Assembly (NCBI RefSeq): GCF_000719095.1
Contig: NZ_JOEH01000020.1
Location: forward strand, 1 to 64,000
Direction: 5' to 3'
Length of the DNA stretch: 64,000 bases
Origin: Streptacidiphilus jeojiense
GTDB lineage: Bacteria; Actinomycetota; Actinomycetes; Streptomycetales; Streptomycetaceae
Each line of letters starts with the position of its first letter. The stretch's first letter is position 1. Below, one piece after another: positions 15,100 to 25,654 of this stretch. Below the pieces are notes generated by a model that did not search any database, had not been told where the DNA came from, and was given only the letters and a program-made list of their open reading frames with translations. Both the position numbers and the translations under genes were made by a program.

Positions 15100-15290
15100 C
15101 GGTGTAAGTGTGTCCGAACCGCCGGCGAGCAGGGCCTGGAGGTCGCGTTCCAAGACGGACTTGCGTCGGCGCAGCAGGAAGGGGTGGACCAGCGCGGCCA
15201 GCCGGGCGGCGGCCCGTTCCCGGTTGCCCTCGACGAGCGGCCTGCGGCCGGCGCCTCTGGGCGGGGGTCGCAGGTCGTGGCGGTAGGGGC
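15100..15290 (-). pseudogene. Possible fragment of a SNF2-type helicase gene
   Basis: Between the hydrolase and SPW genes one minus-strand frame reads ...NRERAAARLAALV then HPFLLRRRKSVLERDLQALL. The RL-x-x-LV-x-PFLLRR-x-KS pattern is the one seen in SNF2 helicases between the two RecA lobes. The frame has no start and runs on as nonsense, so if real it is a decayed remnant. Nothing else is visible in 15055-15297. Confidence 0.35.
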
Positions 15291-15297
15291 CGGGGTG

Positions 15298-15753
15298 TTA
15301 CTTCCCGGTGCCGCGTCGGGCGCCGAGCATCATCATCCCGGAGACGGCGAGTCCCAGGGCGCAGGCGATCGCGCCGATCAGCACGTTGTTCCAGATCATG
15401 CCCCGGGTCGGGCTGTGGTCGACGGTGACCACCCAGGGCGAGATGATCATCCACACGCCGAGCGCCGTGCAGGTCCAGCCGAGCCGGAAGATCCGCTCAC
15501 CCATCGTGGCGAGCCCCAGTCCGAACACGGCCAGGGCGATGCCGATGATCAGGTTGTTCGCCGACAGTTCGGCGTTGCTGCCGTGGAAGTGCACCACCCA
15601 CGGCGATATGGCGGCGTACAACCCCGTCAGCAGCATCAGTCCGTCGACGGCGACGGCCCTGGTGCCCTCCAACACCTGCGCGTACCGCTCCCGCATCTCC
15701 GCGGCGTCCGGATGGCCGGTGATGTCGGGGGCGCGATGCCCAAGGTCAGACAT
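15298..15753 (-). CDS. SPW-repeat membrane protein
   Basis: A 151-residue inner-membrane protein with the two SPW repeats that define the family: YAAISPWVVHF and WMIISPWVVTV, each followed by an N-rich turn (SANNLIIG and MIWNNVLIG) and a hydrophobic helix. About four membrane segments fill residues 37-145. The N-terminus is soluble and charged. Function unknown; streptomycetes carry several copies. ATG 15753 (MSDLGH) is preferred over the GTG at 15762, which is only 2 nt from the GGAGG site. Monocistronic. Confidence 0.88.
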   Translation of the reverse strand: MSDLGHRAPDITGHPDAAEMRERYAQVLEGTRAVAVDGLMLLTGLYAAISPWVVHFHGSNAELSANNLIIGIALAVFGLGLATMGERIFRLGWTCTALGVWMIISPWVVTVDHSPTRGMIWNNVLIGAIACALGLAVSGMMMLGARRGTGK

Positions 15754-15856
15754 GCGACTCACTTCCTCCCAAAAAACTTGAAGAGGAAATAATTATTGCT
15801 CTCTTTATATGGTTTTAACCCTGTCTGTCCTGATCTGTGCAGCAGAGATGCCGCGA
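15754..15856. other. Short AT-rich intergenic island
   Basis: The stretch around 15768-15830 (poly-A runs, AATAATTATT, TTTATATGG) is strikingly AT-rich for this genome. It holds the SPW gene promoter region on the minus strand; no gene is seen. Confidence 0.4.
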
Positions 15857-17095
15857 TCAGCTGATCGGATGCCAGCGCGGGTCCAGCGGTTCGTCCGCCA
15901 GGGGGCGGCGGGTGAAGCGCAGGCTGCGCCGGTCGCAGGCGCCGAACCGCTGCACATTGCGCCGGGCCTCGACCAGCGGCAGGCGGTTGGCACCCAGGGC
16001 GGTGGCGGGGTGGCGCAGTTGGGTCGGGTCGTCCTCCCAGAAGCACAGCGGGCAGATCTCGTAGGAGCCGCTGGGTTCGTCGTGCACCAGGTGCCCGCAG
16101 CAGGGGCAGGCGTGCCGGTCGGCGATGGCGGTGGTGTGCACGGTGTCCCAGCTGCCCGGGTGGCCGAAGTACCAGGCCGGCAGCGTCTCGACCTGGTCGC
16201 GCCATTCCGGCGGGATGCCCTCGGTGCCGACCCGGGCCGCGACGATGCCGCCGACGATCGCGCAGGTGGTGTCGACGTCCCCGCCGACCGATGCGCAGGC
16301 CCACAGCGCGGCCTGATAGTCGGTCAGGTTCCGGGCCGCGCACCACAGCGTGAACGGGACCGTGTCCAGGGCGCTGACCTGCCGCCCATTGCCCAGCCGG
16401 TGGGCGGCGAGCTCGGCGTGGGGCTGGTCCAGCAGGGCGCGGGCCTCGATGGCGGCCTCGCGGACCCGGCTGGGCGGCGTGTGCTGCAGGACGGTGTCCA
16501 GCAGCTGCATGCCGGTGAGCGGCTCGGTCCGGGCATGGGCGGCCCGGGCGGCCGCGACGGCCACCGCGACCGCGCCGGCGACGGCCTCGGGGTGGGTATG
16601 GGTCACCTCCGCCGACAGCGCGGCCTGCCGGGCCGCCCGGGCCGGCTCGTCCGGGTAGCGGGCACCGAGCGGGGCCACCCGCATCGCGGCGCCGTTGCCC
16701 CAGGAGCCCTGGCCGTCGAACAGCCCGGCGGCCAGGGTGCGCCAGTCGCCGCCCTCCTGCCGGATCAGCCGCAGCGTGCGGTTCATCGCCGCGCCGTAAC
16801 CCCGGTCGAAGTCATGGTGCTCGGCGAACGAGCGGGCCAGGCCGTCCTGGTCGACCGTGCGGTGCTCCAGGACGGCGCGGTGGACGGAGCAGGCCATCTC
16901 GGTGTCGTCGGTCCAGGGCCACTCGCCGGGCGGCAGCCGGTGCTCGCGCAGGGCCGGCAGGTTCTCGGGGACGAAGAACTGGGCGCCGAAGGCGTCACCG
17001 ACGGCCAGGCCGTTCAGGGCGTCGCGGGAGGTGGCGACGGAGTCGGCCGGAAGGGCCTCGGGGAGAGCCGGAAGGGGAGGAGGAGGTGGGGTCAT
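15857..17095 (-). CDS. ADP-ribosylglycohydrolase fused to CPCC domain
   Basis: A 412-residue protein. Residues about 20-320 are an ADP-ribosyl-glycohydrolase (DraG/ARH) domain: ALNGLAVGDAFGAQFF, the metal motif WTDDTEMA, GSWGNGAAMRVAPLG, TH-HPEA, and GGDVDTTCAIVGGIVAA, where the final D-x-D-T-T is the second metal site. These enzymes remove ADP-ribose from proteins or DNA with two divalent ions. The C-terminal part is a CPCC cysteine-rich domain (HACPCCGHLVHDE, YEICPLCFWEDDP, AR-x-N-x-x-x-FG) that should bind zinc. The start MTPPPPPLP (17095) has AGGA upstream. The fusion suggests targeting of the hydrolase to a particular substrate. Confidence 0.88.
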   Translation of the reverse strand: MTPPPPPLPALPEALPADSVATSRDALNGLAVGDAFGAQFFVPENLPALREHRLPPGEWPWTDDTEMACSVHRAVLEHRTVDQDGLARSFAEHHDFDRGYGAAMNRTLRLIRQEGGDWRTLAAGLFDGQGSWGNGAAMRVAPLGARYPDEPARAARQAALSAEVTHTHPEAVAGAVAVAVAAARAAHARTEPLTGMQLLDTVLQHTPPSRVREAAIEARALLDQPHAELAAHRLGNGRQVSALDTVPFTLWCAARNLTDYQAALWACASVGGDVDTTCAIVGGIVAARVGTEGIPPEWRDQVETLPAWYFGHPGSWDTVHTTAIADRHACPCCGHLVHDEPSGSYEICPLCFWEDDPTQLRHPATALGANRLPLVEARRNVQRFGACDRRSLRFTRRPLADEPLDPRWHPIS

Positions 17096-17183
17096 TGGCT
17101 GACATCCTGCCAACTCCGAGCCGGACCTCGCCACACGGTTGATCGGGTCCGGCGACCAGGGATCGGCGATCAGGGATCAGCGG

Positions 17184-18194
17184 TCAGCGGTCGGGCAGTC
17201 CGGGGGCCTTGAACAGGGACGGGAGCACGGCCGGCAGGTCGAGCGTGACGCCGGACTGCAGGATCGCGGCCGTCCGGACCGCGTCGATGGCGATGGCCGC
17301 CGAGTTCGGACTGTCCTCGACTTCCAGCCGCACCTCCATCGAGAATGGCATCCCCAGGTAACCGTTCCCTTCGATCCTGATGTAGCCGACCTTTCTGTCC
17401 TTGAGCTGCGCGATGTGGTCGCTGGGACCGAGATCCATGGCTGTTTCCGGCGAGACGAGTTCGCGCAGCGCGGTTGCTTTCGTCACCCGCTTGGCTGCCG
17501 AGCGACCGGTGTCCCGGAGGTTGAGGAAATCGGTGTTGCCGCCAATGTTCAGCTGGTAGGTGGAGTTCACCGTGACGCCCTGCGTTTTCAAGGCGCTGAG
17601 CAGCGCCTGGTGCACGGTGGTGGACCCGATATGGCTCTTCATGTCGTCGCCCAGCAGCGTGGTCCCCCGGTTCTGGAATCGCTCCCGCCATTTCGGCGAC
17701 CGTCCCAGCAGTGCGGGTGTGCAATTGACCAGCGAACAGCCCGCCGCGAGTGCGGCCTCGGCGTACAGTTCCGCTGCCTCCTGGGCGCCGGTGGGCAGGA
17801 AGACCACGAGCACGTCGACGGCGGAGTTCCTGAGTTCGGCCGCGACGTCCGCCGCCGTCGCCCGATGGGCGAGGTCGTGGACCTGGACGACGCCGGAGAG
17901 CGGGCCCCGGACGCCGTCCGCGAGCGGACCGACGGTGACCACGGGCAGCTGGTCGGGGATGTCGACATAGTGCGTGGTGCAGTTCGGTTCGACGAAGACC
18001 GCCTTTTCCAGTGGTATTCCTACCTTTCTGGCATCGACATCGAACGCGGCGGTTATCCGGAGGTCGCGCACCGGTACGGAATCGAGGCCGGGAACGAGGT
18101 CGGTGTGCACGATCGTGCCGCTGCTGACCCCGTACAGTGCCTGGACCAGGGCGGAACTGCAGTTTCCGATACCCGCCACAGCTATGTTGGGCAT
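17184..18194 (-). CDS. Inositol-3-phosphate synthase family protein
   Basis: A 336-residue cytosolic NAD-dependent enzyme of the inositol-1-phosphate synthase family, actinobacterial type. Visible are the Rossmann start NIAVAGIGNCSSALVQAL, VDVLVVFLPTGAQEAAELYA, GDDMKSHIGSTTVHQALL, YQLNIGGNTDFLNL and KATALRELV, and the C-terminal GMPFSMEVRLEVEDSPNSAAIAIDAVR. The family converts glucose 6-phosphate to inositol phosphate, used for mycothiol, phosphatidylinositol or natural products. The ATG is at 18194. It is divergent from a glycosyltransferase-like gene. It may be a paralogue of the housekeeping enzyme dedicated to that neighbourhood. Confidence 0.9.
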   Translation of the reverse strand: MPNIAVAGIGNCSSALVQALYGVSSGTIVHTDLVPGLDSVPVRDLRITAAFDVDARKVGIPLEKAVFVEPNCTTHYVDIPDQLPVVTVGPLADGVRGPLSGVVQVHDLAHRATAADVAAELRNSAVDVLVVFLPTGAQEAAELYAEAALAAGCSLVNCTPALLGRSPKWRERFQNRGTTLLGDDMKSHIGSTTVHQALLSALKTQGVTVNSTYQLNIGGNTDFLNLRDTGRSAAKRVTKATALRELVSPETAMDLGPSDHIAQLKDRKVGYIRIEGNGYLGMPFSMEVRLEVEDSPNSAAIAIDAVRTAAILQSGVTLDLPAVLPSLFKAPGLPDR

Positions 18195-18419
18195 ATGCCT
18201 GAGCCTTCCGTGCGGTAATCCTGATACTTCATCAGTAGATCGGAGTCCCGGTGCCGGCACAAGACTTGGTTCGAACTGTCATTTATGTTCTGTTGTTCTG
18301 CCTTGTCCGGCTATGTTCGGCCGGGGTCGATGCATCGGGCGGCGGCTATATTGACACGGTGTGGAGCCTGCGGTTCGCTTGCGTCGACTGAGAATGCAAT
18401 TCCAGGGAAGGCGAAATCC
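18195..18419. promoter_or_regulatory. Divergent promoter region, inositol synthase / GT-like gene
   Basis: This 225-bp gap separates divergent genes. A TTGACA hexamer at about 18352-18357 on the plus strand is a plausible -35 for the GT-like gene, but no clear -10 is seen. Confidence 0.35.
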
Positions 18420-19502
18420 GTGCCGCAGATTCGCTTATCGGTCGCCGTGATGGCACATCCGAGCCGCGGGCCGGCTGCCCGTCGGCTCCAGGCAGATCTC
18501 GCCGCACTGGCACCCGAGGTGGTGTTCGACCCGGAGCCGGACGGACCGCCGAGCGCGCTGCGCACGGCCCGCCGGGCCTGGAGCGCGGTCGCACCGGACG
18601 CCACCCACCACCTCGTGCTGCAGGACGACGTGGTCCCCTGCACCGGATTCGCCGCCCGGATCGCGGATGCGGCGCGGGCGAGGCCCGATGACGGGCTGGC
18701 GTTCTTCACCGAGTGGGGGTCCCGCACCGCGCACATGGTCCGGATCGCGGCGCTCACCGGTGCCTCCTGGGCACGTGCCGTGGACGAGTACGTCCCCGCG
18801 CCCGCGCTGATGCTGCCGGCCTCCGCCGCCCGCGGCTTCGACGAGTACGCCCGGCTGAAGGCGGACCGGACCACCCCCGACGACGTGGCCCTCGACGACT
18901 ACCTGCGCGAACTCGGCGTCGGCTGCTACGTCTCGGTGCCGAACCTGGCCGACCACCTCGAAGCGCCCAGCCTGACCGGCAACGACCACATGGGAGCGCG
19001 CCGCTGCGTCTGCCTGCCGGCCGACGGCGACCCGCCCGCCGACTGGACCGGACCCGCGGTCGAGGCGCTGCCGATGGTGCCGCAGTTCTCCTGGTGGGAG
19101 GGGCTCTCCTGCATCCGGGTGCGCGACGGCGACCGGTACCGCAAGGAGTGGACCGCGCCGATCCTGGCCGAACGCGGGCTCACCGCAGCCGAACTGCGGG
19201 CGACCTGCGCGGCTGCCGTGCCGGATGCGGTGCGCGAGATCGTCAGCGAGCTGCTGATCACGCAGTGGTGGCTCACCGCATGCGCGCTGGGCATGGTCGC
19301 GGCGGACCTCGGGCTGTCCGCCGACCGCATCCCGGCCGCGGCCCGCCGGCCGGTCGCGGCCCGGGCCCTGGCGACGATGTTCCCCGGCGGGGTGCGGCGG
19401 TTTCTGCCGGTCGGCCAGTTCGAGCGGGCTGGTGAGCTGATGGTGGAGCCGCTGATCACGGCGCTGTGCCTGGGAGCGCGCTACGGCGGGAGCCGGTCGT
19501 GA
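18420..19502 (+). CDS. Glycosyltransferase-like protein of unknown specificity
   Basis: A 360-residue cytosolic protein. The N-terminal half looks like a GT-A fold: IRLSVAVMAHPSRGPAARRL, then THHLVLQDDVVPCTGFAARI, where QDDV resembles a metal-binding DXD, LAFFTEW, and CYVSVPNLADHLEAPSLTGND, matching acceptor loops of GT25/GT2-like enzymes. The C-terminal half, about residues 200-360, is Ala-rich, helical and unrecognised. The GTG start at 18420 is chosen by position. It is divergent from the inositol-phosphate synthase and 33 bp ahead of an ABC exporter, so it could glycosylate something made or exported by these genes. Specific activity unknown. Confidence 0.6.
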   Translation: MPQIRLSVAVMAHPSRGPAARRLQADLAALAPEVVFDPEPDGPPSALRTARRAWSAVAPDATHHLVLQDDVVPCTGFAARIADAARARPDDGLAFFTEWGSRTAHMVRIAALTGASWARAVDEYVPAPALMLPASAARGFDEYARLKADRTTPDDVALDDYLRELGVGCYVSVPNLADHLEAPSLTGNDHMGARRCVCLPADGDPPADWTGPAVEALPMVPQFSWWEGLSCIRVRDGDRYRKEWTAPILAERGLTAAELRATCAAAVPDAVREIVSELLITQWWLTACALGMVAADLGLSADRIPAAARRPVAARALATMFPGGVRRFLPVGQFERAGELMVEPLITALCLGARYGGSRS

Positions 19503-19535
19503 CCGTGCGGTCCGGCGGTGCGGGAAGGTCCCGGC

Positions 19536-20576
19536 ATGCCGGCGATTGAGGTGCGCGGGGTGAGCAAGCGCTTCCGCTCGCGCGGGCCGCTGTTCCGCAG
19601 GCGCAAGGAGGGGCCACGGGAGACGGTGGCCCTGGACCGGGTGGACCTGGAGATCGGGACCGGCGAGTTCGTCGGGCTGCTCGGCCAGAACGGCGCCGGG
19701 AAGTCGACGCTGATCCGGGTGATGACGGGGCTGATGGTGCCGGACGCGGGGGAGGTGCGGGTGCTGGGCCTCGACCCGAACCGGGACCAGGTGCGGAACG
19801 CCCGCAACATCGGGGTGACCTTCGGCCAGCGCACCCAGCTGTGGTGGGACCTGCGGGCCCGCGACTCGTTCGAGATCCTGCGCGACATGTACGGCCTGCC
19901 GGCGGCGACCTACACCCGGCGGATGCGCGAACTCGACGACTTCCTGGGCCTGTCCGCCTTCTGGGACACCCAGGCGCGCCACCTCTCGCTGGGCCAGCGG
20001 GTGCGCTGCGACCTGGCCGCGGCGGTGCTGCACCGGCCGGTGCTGCTGTTCCTGGACGAGCCGACGATCGGCCTGGACATCCTGGTGAAGGACCAGGTCC
20101 GGGCGATGCTCGCGGACCTCGCCGGGACCGGGGACCACGCGATCGTGCTGACCACCCACGACGTGGCCGACGTCGAGGCCCTCTGTCCCCGGATCGTCCT
20201 GATCGACCGCGGCAGGACCCTCTTCGATGGCACCCTCGCGGACCTGACCGGGATCGGCGGTGGCCGGCGCACCGTGGTGGTCGAACTGGCCGGCGGCCGT
20301 GCCGCCCCGGAGGTCCGGATGCCGGGCGTCCGACTGCTGGAACTGGACGGTGCTCGGGCCACCTACGCGCTGGAGCCGGGAGTGAGCCAGGCGCGATTCG
20401 CGGCCCGAGTGCTCGCCGCCGACGAGGTCAGGGCGATCGACTTCGAGGGCGTCCGGCTGGAGGACGTACTGCGCTCGATCTACGCGGGCGACCACAGCGC
20501 GCTGAACGCGCAGCGACCGGCCGCGAGTCCGGCCGCGAGTCCCGCCGCGCGTCCGTCCGCACCCACCCCGCCGTGA
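19536..20576 (+). CDS. ABC exporter ATP-binding protein (ABC-2, viologen-exporter type)
   Basis: A 346-residue ATPase. Walker A is GQNGAGKST, the signature is SLGQRVRCDL (LSxGQ form), Walker B LLFLDEPTIGLD, and the H-loop TTHDVAD. The tail beyond about residue 235 is a regulatory extension ending in an Ala/Pro/Ser-rich stretch. It pairs with the two permeases that follow with start/stop overlaps. GGAAGG precedes the ATG at 19536. Systems of one ATPase plus two ABC2_membrane_6-type permeases export small cationic or lipid-like compounds. The preceding GT-like gene is probably in the same operon. Confidence 0.9.
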   Translation: MPAIEVRGVSKRFRSRGPLFRRRKEGPRETVALDRVDLEIGTGEFVGLLGQNGAGKSTLIRVMTGLMVPDAGEVRVLGLDPNRDQVRNARNIGVTFGQRTQLWWDLRARDSFEILRDMYGLPAATYTRRMRELDDFLGLSAFWDTQARHLSLGQRVRCDLAAAVLHRPVLLFLDEPTIGLDILVKDQVRAMLADLAGTGDHAIVLTTHDVADVEALCPRIVLIDRGRTLFDGTLADLTGIGGGRRTVVVELAGGRAAPEVRMPGVRLLELDGARATYALEPGVSQARFAARVLAADEVRAIDFEGVRLEDVLRSIYAGDHSALNAQRPAASPAASPAARPSAPTPP

Positions 20577-21370
20577 CCGCCCGCGCCTACCGGCTGGCCC
20601 GGATCGCACCGCTGGCCGAACGCATGCGCGGCGCGCGGATGGCGACCACCGGTTTCGTCGTGGCCACCCAGGTCCTGCTCTACTCCCAGCTGTGGCGGGC
20701 GTTGTACGCGCACACCGCCACCGTGGCCGGACTCGACGTCCGGCAGGCGGTCACGTACTCCACGCTGGCCACCCTCGCCACCACCGCCCGCGCGATGCGC
20801 GGTGCCACCGGAGAGTCCGTCAAGACCCGGATCCTGGACGGCTCGATCGCCTACTGGTTCCTCCGCCCGGTGAGCGCACGCCGGTACCGCGCCTGGTACG
20901 GCGTGGGCGAGGCGCTGTACTCGTCGGCCTGGGTGTTCGGCGGGCTCGCGCTCGGGCTGGGCCTGGGGCTGGTCCAGCCGCCCGCCTCGGTCGCGGTGGC
21001 CGCGGTGTCGGCGGTCAGCTTCACGCTCGGGCTGGTGGTGCTCTACTACCTGACCGTGCTGATCGACGTGATCGCCTTCTGGACCGTCTCCACCGACGGG
21101 GTCACCCGGTTCTACGAGTTCGTGCAGGCACTGCTCTCCGGGGCGCTGGTGCCGCTGTGGTTCCTGCCGGGGTGGCTGGCCGGGCTGACCACGCGGTTGC
21201 CGTTCGCGGCCGGGGTGTCGACGCCGATCTCGCTGTACGCCGGACGGATCCCGCTGGCTGACGCGGTGTCGGCGCTGGCCTGGCAGGCCGGCTGGTGCGC
21301 CGTGCTGGCGGTGGTCGCGGCGGTCGGCTGGCGCCGCGCCGGACGCCGTCTGGTGGTGCTGGGCGGATGA
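20573..21370 (+). CDS. ABC-2 family permease, first subunit
   Basis: A 265-residue membrane protein of the ABC2_membrane_6 type with about six hydrophobic segments, and motifs RMRGARMATTGFVVATQVLLYSQLW, GESVKTRILDGSIAYWFLRPV, FYEFVQALLSGALVPLWFLPGWL and a final GWRRAGRRLVVLGG. The GTG at 20573 overlaps the ATPase stop (GTGA), so it is translationally coupled. With the next gene it forms the heterodimeric channel of the exporter. Confidence 0.85.
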   Translation: MTARAYRLARIAPLAERMRGARMATTGFVVATQVLLYSQLWRALYAHTATVAGLDVRQAVTYSTLATLATTARAMRGATGESVKTRILDGSIAYWFLRPVSARRYRAWYGVGEALYSSAWVFGGLALGLGLGLVQPPASVAVAAVSAVSFTLGLVVLYYLTVLIDVIAFWTVSTDGVTRFYEFVQALLSGALVPLWFLPGWLAGLTTRLPFAAGVSTPISLYAGRIPLADAVSALAWQAGWCAVLAVVAAVGWRRAGRRLVVLGG

Positions 21371-22191
21371 AGGAGACCGCTGCACGGCTGCGCCGCGCGG
21401 CCCGGATCGCCCGGGTGACCGGTCGGGCGGGACTGCGCGAACGCCTCGCCAACAAGGGGGACTTCGTGCTGGCGATCGTCAACGGGGTCACCTACCAGAT
21501 CACCGTGCTGCTGTTCGCGACGGTGGTGTTCACCCGGTTCCCGCCGCTGGCGGGCTGGACGGTCGCGCAGGTGCTGCTGGTGAGCAGCGTGCGGCTGCTC
21601 GCGCACTCCGTGTTCGTGCTGGGGTTCACCAATGTCAGGGAGATCCCGTACCTGATCCGGCAGGGGCGGTTCGACAGCTTCCTGGTACGGCCGGCGCCGG
21701 TGTTCCTCCAGGTGTGCACCAGCCGGTTCCCGCTGAACGCGGTGGGGGACCTGACGGTGGCGGCGACCTCGCTCGGGGTCTGCCTGTCCATGCTGCGGCT
21801 GGACTGGACCCTCGCCCGGATCGGATCCCTGGTCCTGGCGGTGGCCGGCGGCGCGGCCTTGGAGCTGGCGCTCGCGCTCTGCGTGGCGGGCCTGGTGCTG
21901 CGCCGGGCCGGCACCGAGGCGCTGTTCTCCTGGCTGGACACGGTGATCGGGGCCTTCGGCAACTACCCGCTGAACGTGTTCCCCGCGGTGCTGCGGGCCG
22001 CGTTCACCTTCGGGCTGCCGGTGGCCTTCGTGGCCTTCTACCCGGTCGCCGCGGTGCTGGGAAAGGCCGCCTCGGTCCCCTACGGACCGGCCTTGACCCT
22101 GGCGGCGCCACTGGTCGCGACCGTCTGGTTGGCCCTCGGCGGCTGGGCCTGGCGCACCGGCCTGCGGACGTACACGCGCCGGGGGTGGTAG
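21367..22191 (+). CDS. ABC-2 family permease, second subunit
   Basis: A 274-residue permease paralogous to the preceding one: NKGDFVLAIVNGVTYQITVLLF, FTNVREIPYLIRQGRFDSFLVRPAPVFLQV, TEALFSWLDTVIGAFGNYPLNVFP and a final GWAWRTGLRTYTRRGW. About six membrane segments. The RQGRFDSFLVRP motif mirrors the DGSIAYWFLRP of its partner and marks the family. ATG 21367 overlaps the upstream stop (ATGA). Last gene of the exporter operon. Confidence 0.85.
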   Translation: MKETAARLRRAARIARVTGRAGLRERLANKGDFVLAIVNGVTYQITVLLFATVVFTRFPPLAGWTVAQVLLVSSVRLLAHSVFVLGFTNVREIPYLIRQGRFDSFLVRPAPVFLQVCTSRFPLNAVGDLTVAATSLGVCLSMLRLDWTLARIGSLVLAVAGGAALELALALCVAGLVLRRAGTEALFSWLDTVIGAFGNYPLNVFPAVLRAAFTFGLPVAFVAFYPVAAVLGKAASVPYGPALTLAAPLVATVWLALGGWAWRTGLRTYTRRGW

Positions 22192-22263
22192 TCACGGGTG
22201 CGCTAGGGTCCTCGGACCGGTCGTGGAGGCGGTCTTCGCGGCTGGACCGGGAGGGGTGATGGT

Positions 22264-23076
22264 GTGTCGGTGACGTCCTTCGACGCGTTCGAGAGGCTGA
22301 TCTGGGCGGGCCGGGCGGAGGCGTTCGCCGGGAGTTTCGCCCAGCTGTGCGCCCATCCGGTGCCGCGCCTGCTGGACGCTGCCGGGGTTCGGGAAGGCGT
22401 CGGGGTGCTGGATGTCGGGACCGGCACCGGCACGGTCGCCGCGGCGGCCTGCGACCGCGGGGCGACGGTGACGGCGGTCGACGCGGAGCCCAGCATGGTG
22501 GAGCTGGCGGCCAAGGCGGCCCCTGCCGCGGAGGTCCGGCTCGCGGTGCTGCCGGTGCTGCCCTTCGAGGACGGCACGTTCGACGCGGTGGTCGGGAACT
22601 TCGTGCTCAACCATGTGGGCCACCCCGGCGAGACCCTGGCCGAGCTGCGGCGGGTGGTCCGGCCGGGCGGACGGCTGGCGCTGACGATCTGGACGAACCC
22701 CGGGGCACCCGGGCAGACCCTGCTGGGTCGGGCGGTGGAGGCGGCCGGTGTGCAGCGGCCTGCCCACCTGCCCGTGCTCGCTCCCGAGGACGACTTCCCG
22801 CGCAGCCCGCAGGGGCTGGTCGACCTGGTCCACGCCGCCGGGTTCTCGCAGGCGCAGGGCGAGACCCTGCGCTGGGACCACCGAGTCGAACCCGAGGTGT
22901 GGTGGAGCGGCCCGGCGTCCGGTGTCGCCTTCCTCGGCCAGATCGTGACGGGCCAGCCCGAGGAGGTCCGCGCGGAGATCAAGCGTCAGTTCGACGTGCT
23001 CTGCACGGAGTTCGCCGGACCCGACGGCCGCCTCGTACTGCCCCACCAGGCGGTGCTGGTCGGCGCGCGCCGGTGA
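22264..23076 (+). CDS. Class I SAM-dependent methyltransferase
   Basis: A 270-residue methyltransferase. Motif I is VLDVGTGTGTVAAAA, the acidic residue ending strand 2 is in VTAVDAEPSMVELA, motif II is FDAVVGNFVLNHV, and motif III RVVRPGGRLALTIW, so it is in the UbiE/Methyltransf_11 class. Substrate cannot be inferred. GTG 22264 with a GGAGGGGTGATG region upstream. It follows the ABC exporter by about 70 bp and may be cotranscribed. A hairpin at 23108-23147 ends the run. Confidence 0.88.
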   Translation: MSVTSFDAFERLIWAGRAEAFAGSFAQLCAHPVPRLLDAAGVREGVGVLDVGTGTGTVAAAACDRGATVTAVDAEPSMVELAAKAAPAAEVRLAVLPVLPFEDGTFDAVVGNFVLNHVGHPGETLAELRRVVRPGGRLALTIWTNPGAPGQTLLGRAVEAAGVQRPAHLPVLAPEDDFPRSPQGLVDLVHAAGFSQAQGETLRWDHRVEPEVWWSGPASGVAFLGQIVTGQPEEVRAEIKRQFDVLCTEFAGPDGRLVLPHQAVLVGARR

Positions 23077-23107
23077 GTCGCAGCGCGGTTCCGGCGCCGT
23101 AGAAGAG

Positions 23108-23147
23108 CGATGTCCGGGCCGGCCCGTGGGGGCCGGTCCGGACATCG
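23108..23147. terminator. Long hairpin between convergent genes
   Basis: A stem of 18 pairs (one G·T) runs from CGATGTCCGG at 23108 to CCGGACATCG ending at 23147, closed by GTGG. It lies between the methyltransferase (plus) and katG (minus) stops, so it probably terminates both. Confidence 0.8.
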
Positions 23148-23194
23148 GGGGTCAGGCTTTGGTGGTGCTCTGCTGACGCTGGGTCAGCCGGGGG

Positions 23195-25453
<2,259 letters not shown>

Positions 25454-25537
25454 TCACGAGTCTGCGGATCACAGCGCTCAGCAGCTGCAGGTGGGGCGTA
25501 CCGGAGGCCTCTTGTCCCTTGGCCAGCGCCGGATCCG

Positions 25538-25565
25538 ATCCTACGATGGACAGAGTCTAAGTCAA
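25538..25565 (-). promoter_or_regulatory. katG promoter
   Basis: On the minus strand TTGACT (25565-25560) is followed by 16 bases and TAGGAT (25543-25538), about 110 bp before the katG ATG. The spacer includes TAGACTCT. The peroxide-responsive Fur-type regulator encoded on the other side is the expected repressor; its exact box cannot be defined here. Confidence 0.6.
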
Positions 25566-25654
25566 GAAGCCCGCCAATCCCACATCCGATCGGAACCCGG
25601 ACATCCCTTGGTAAACTTCTGGCATCCCGTCGAACCCGAATAGGTGAAACCGAT

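Noticed and set aside
18435..20609. Long minus-strand open frame (724 codons)
   Set aside because: It is antisense to the GT-like gene and ABC ATPase, is Arg/Gly/His/Pro-rich without motifs, and reflects GC-rich codon bias. The same applies to the long antisense frames at 34412-36607, 37964-40534, 14164-15153 and 45029-46651.
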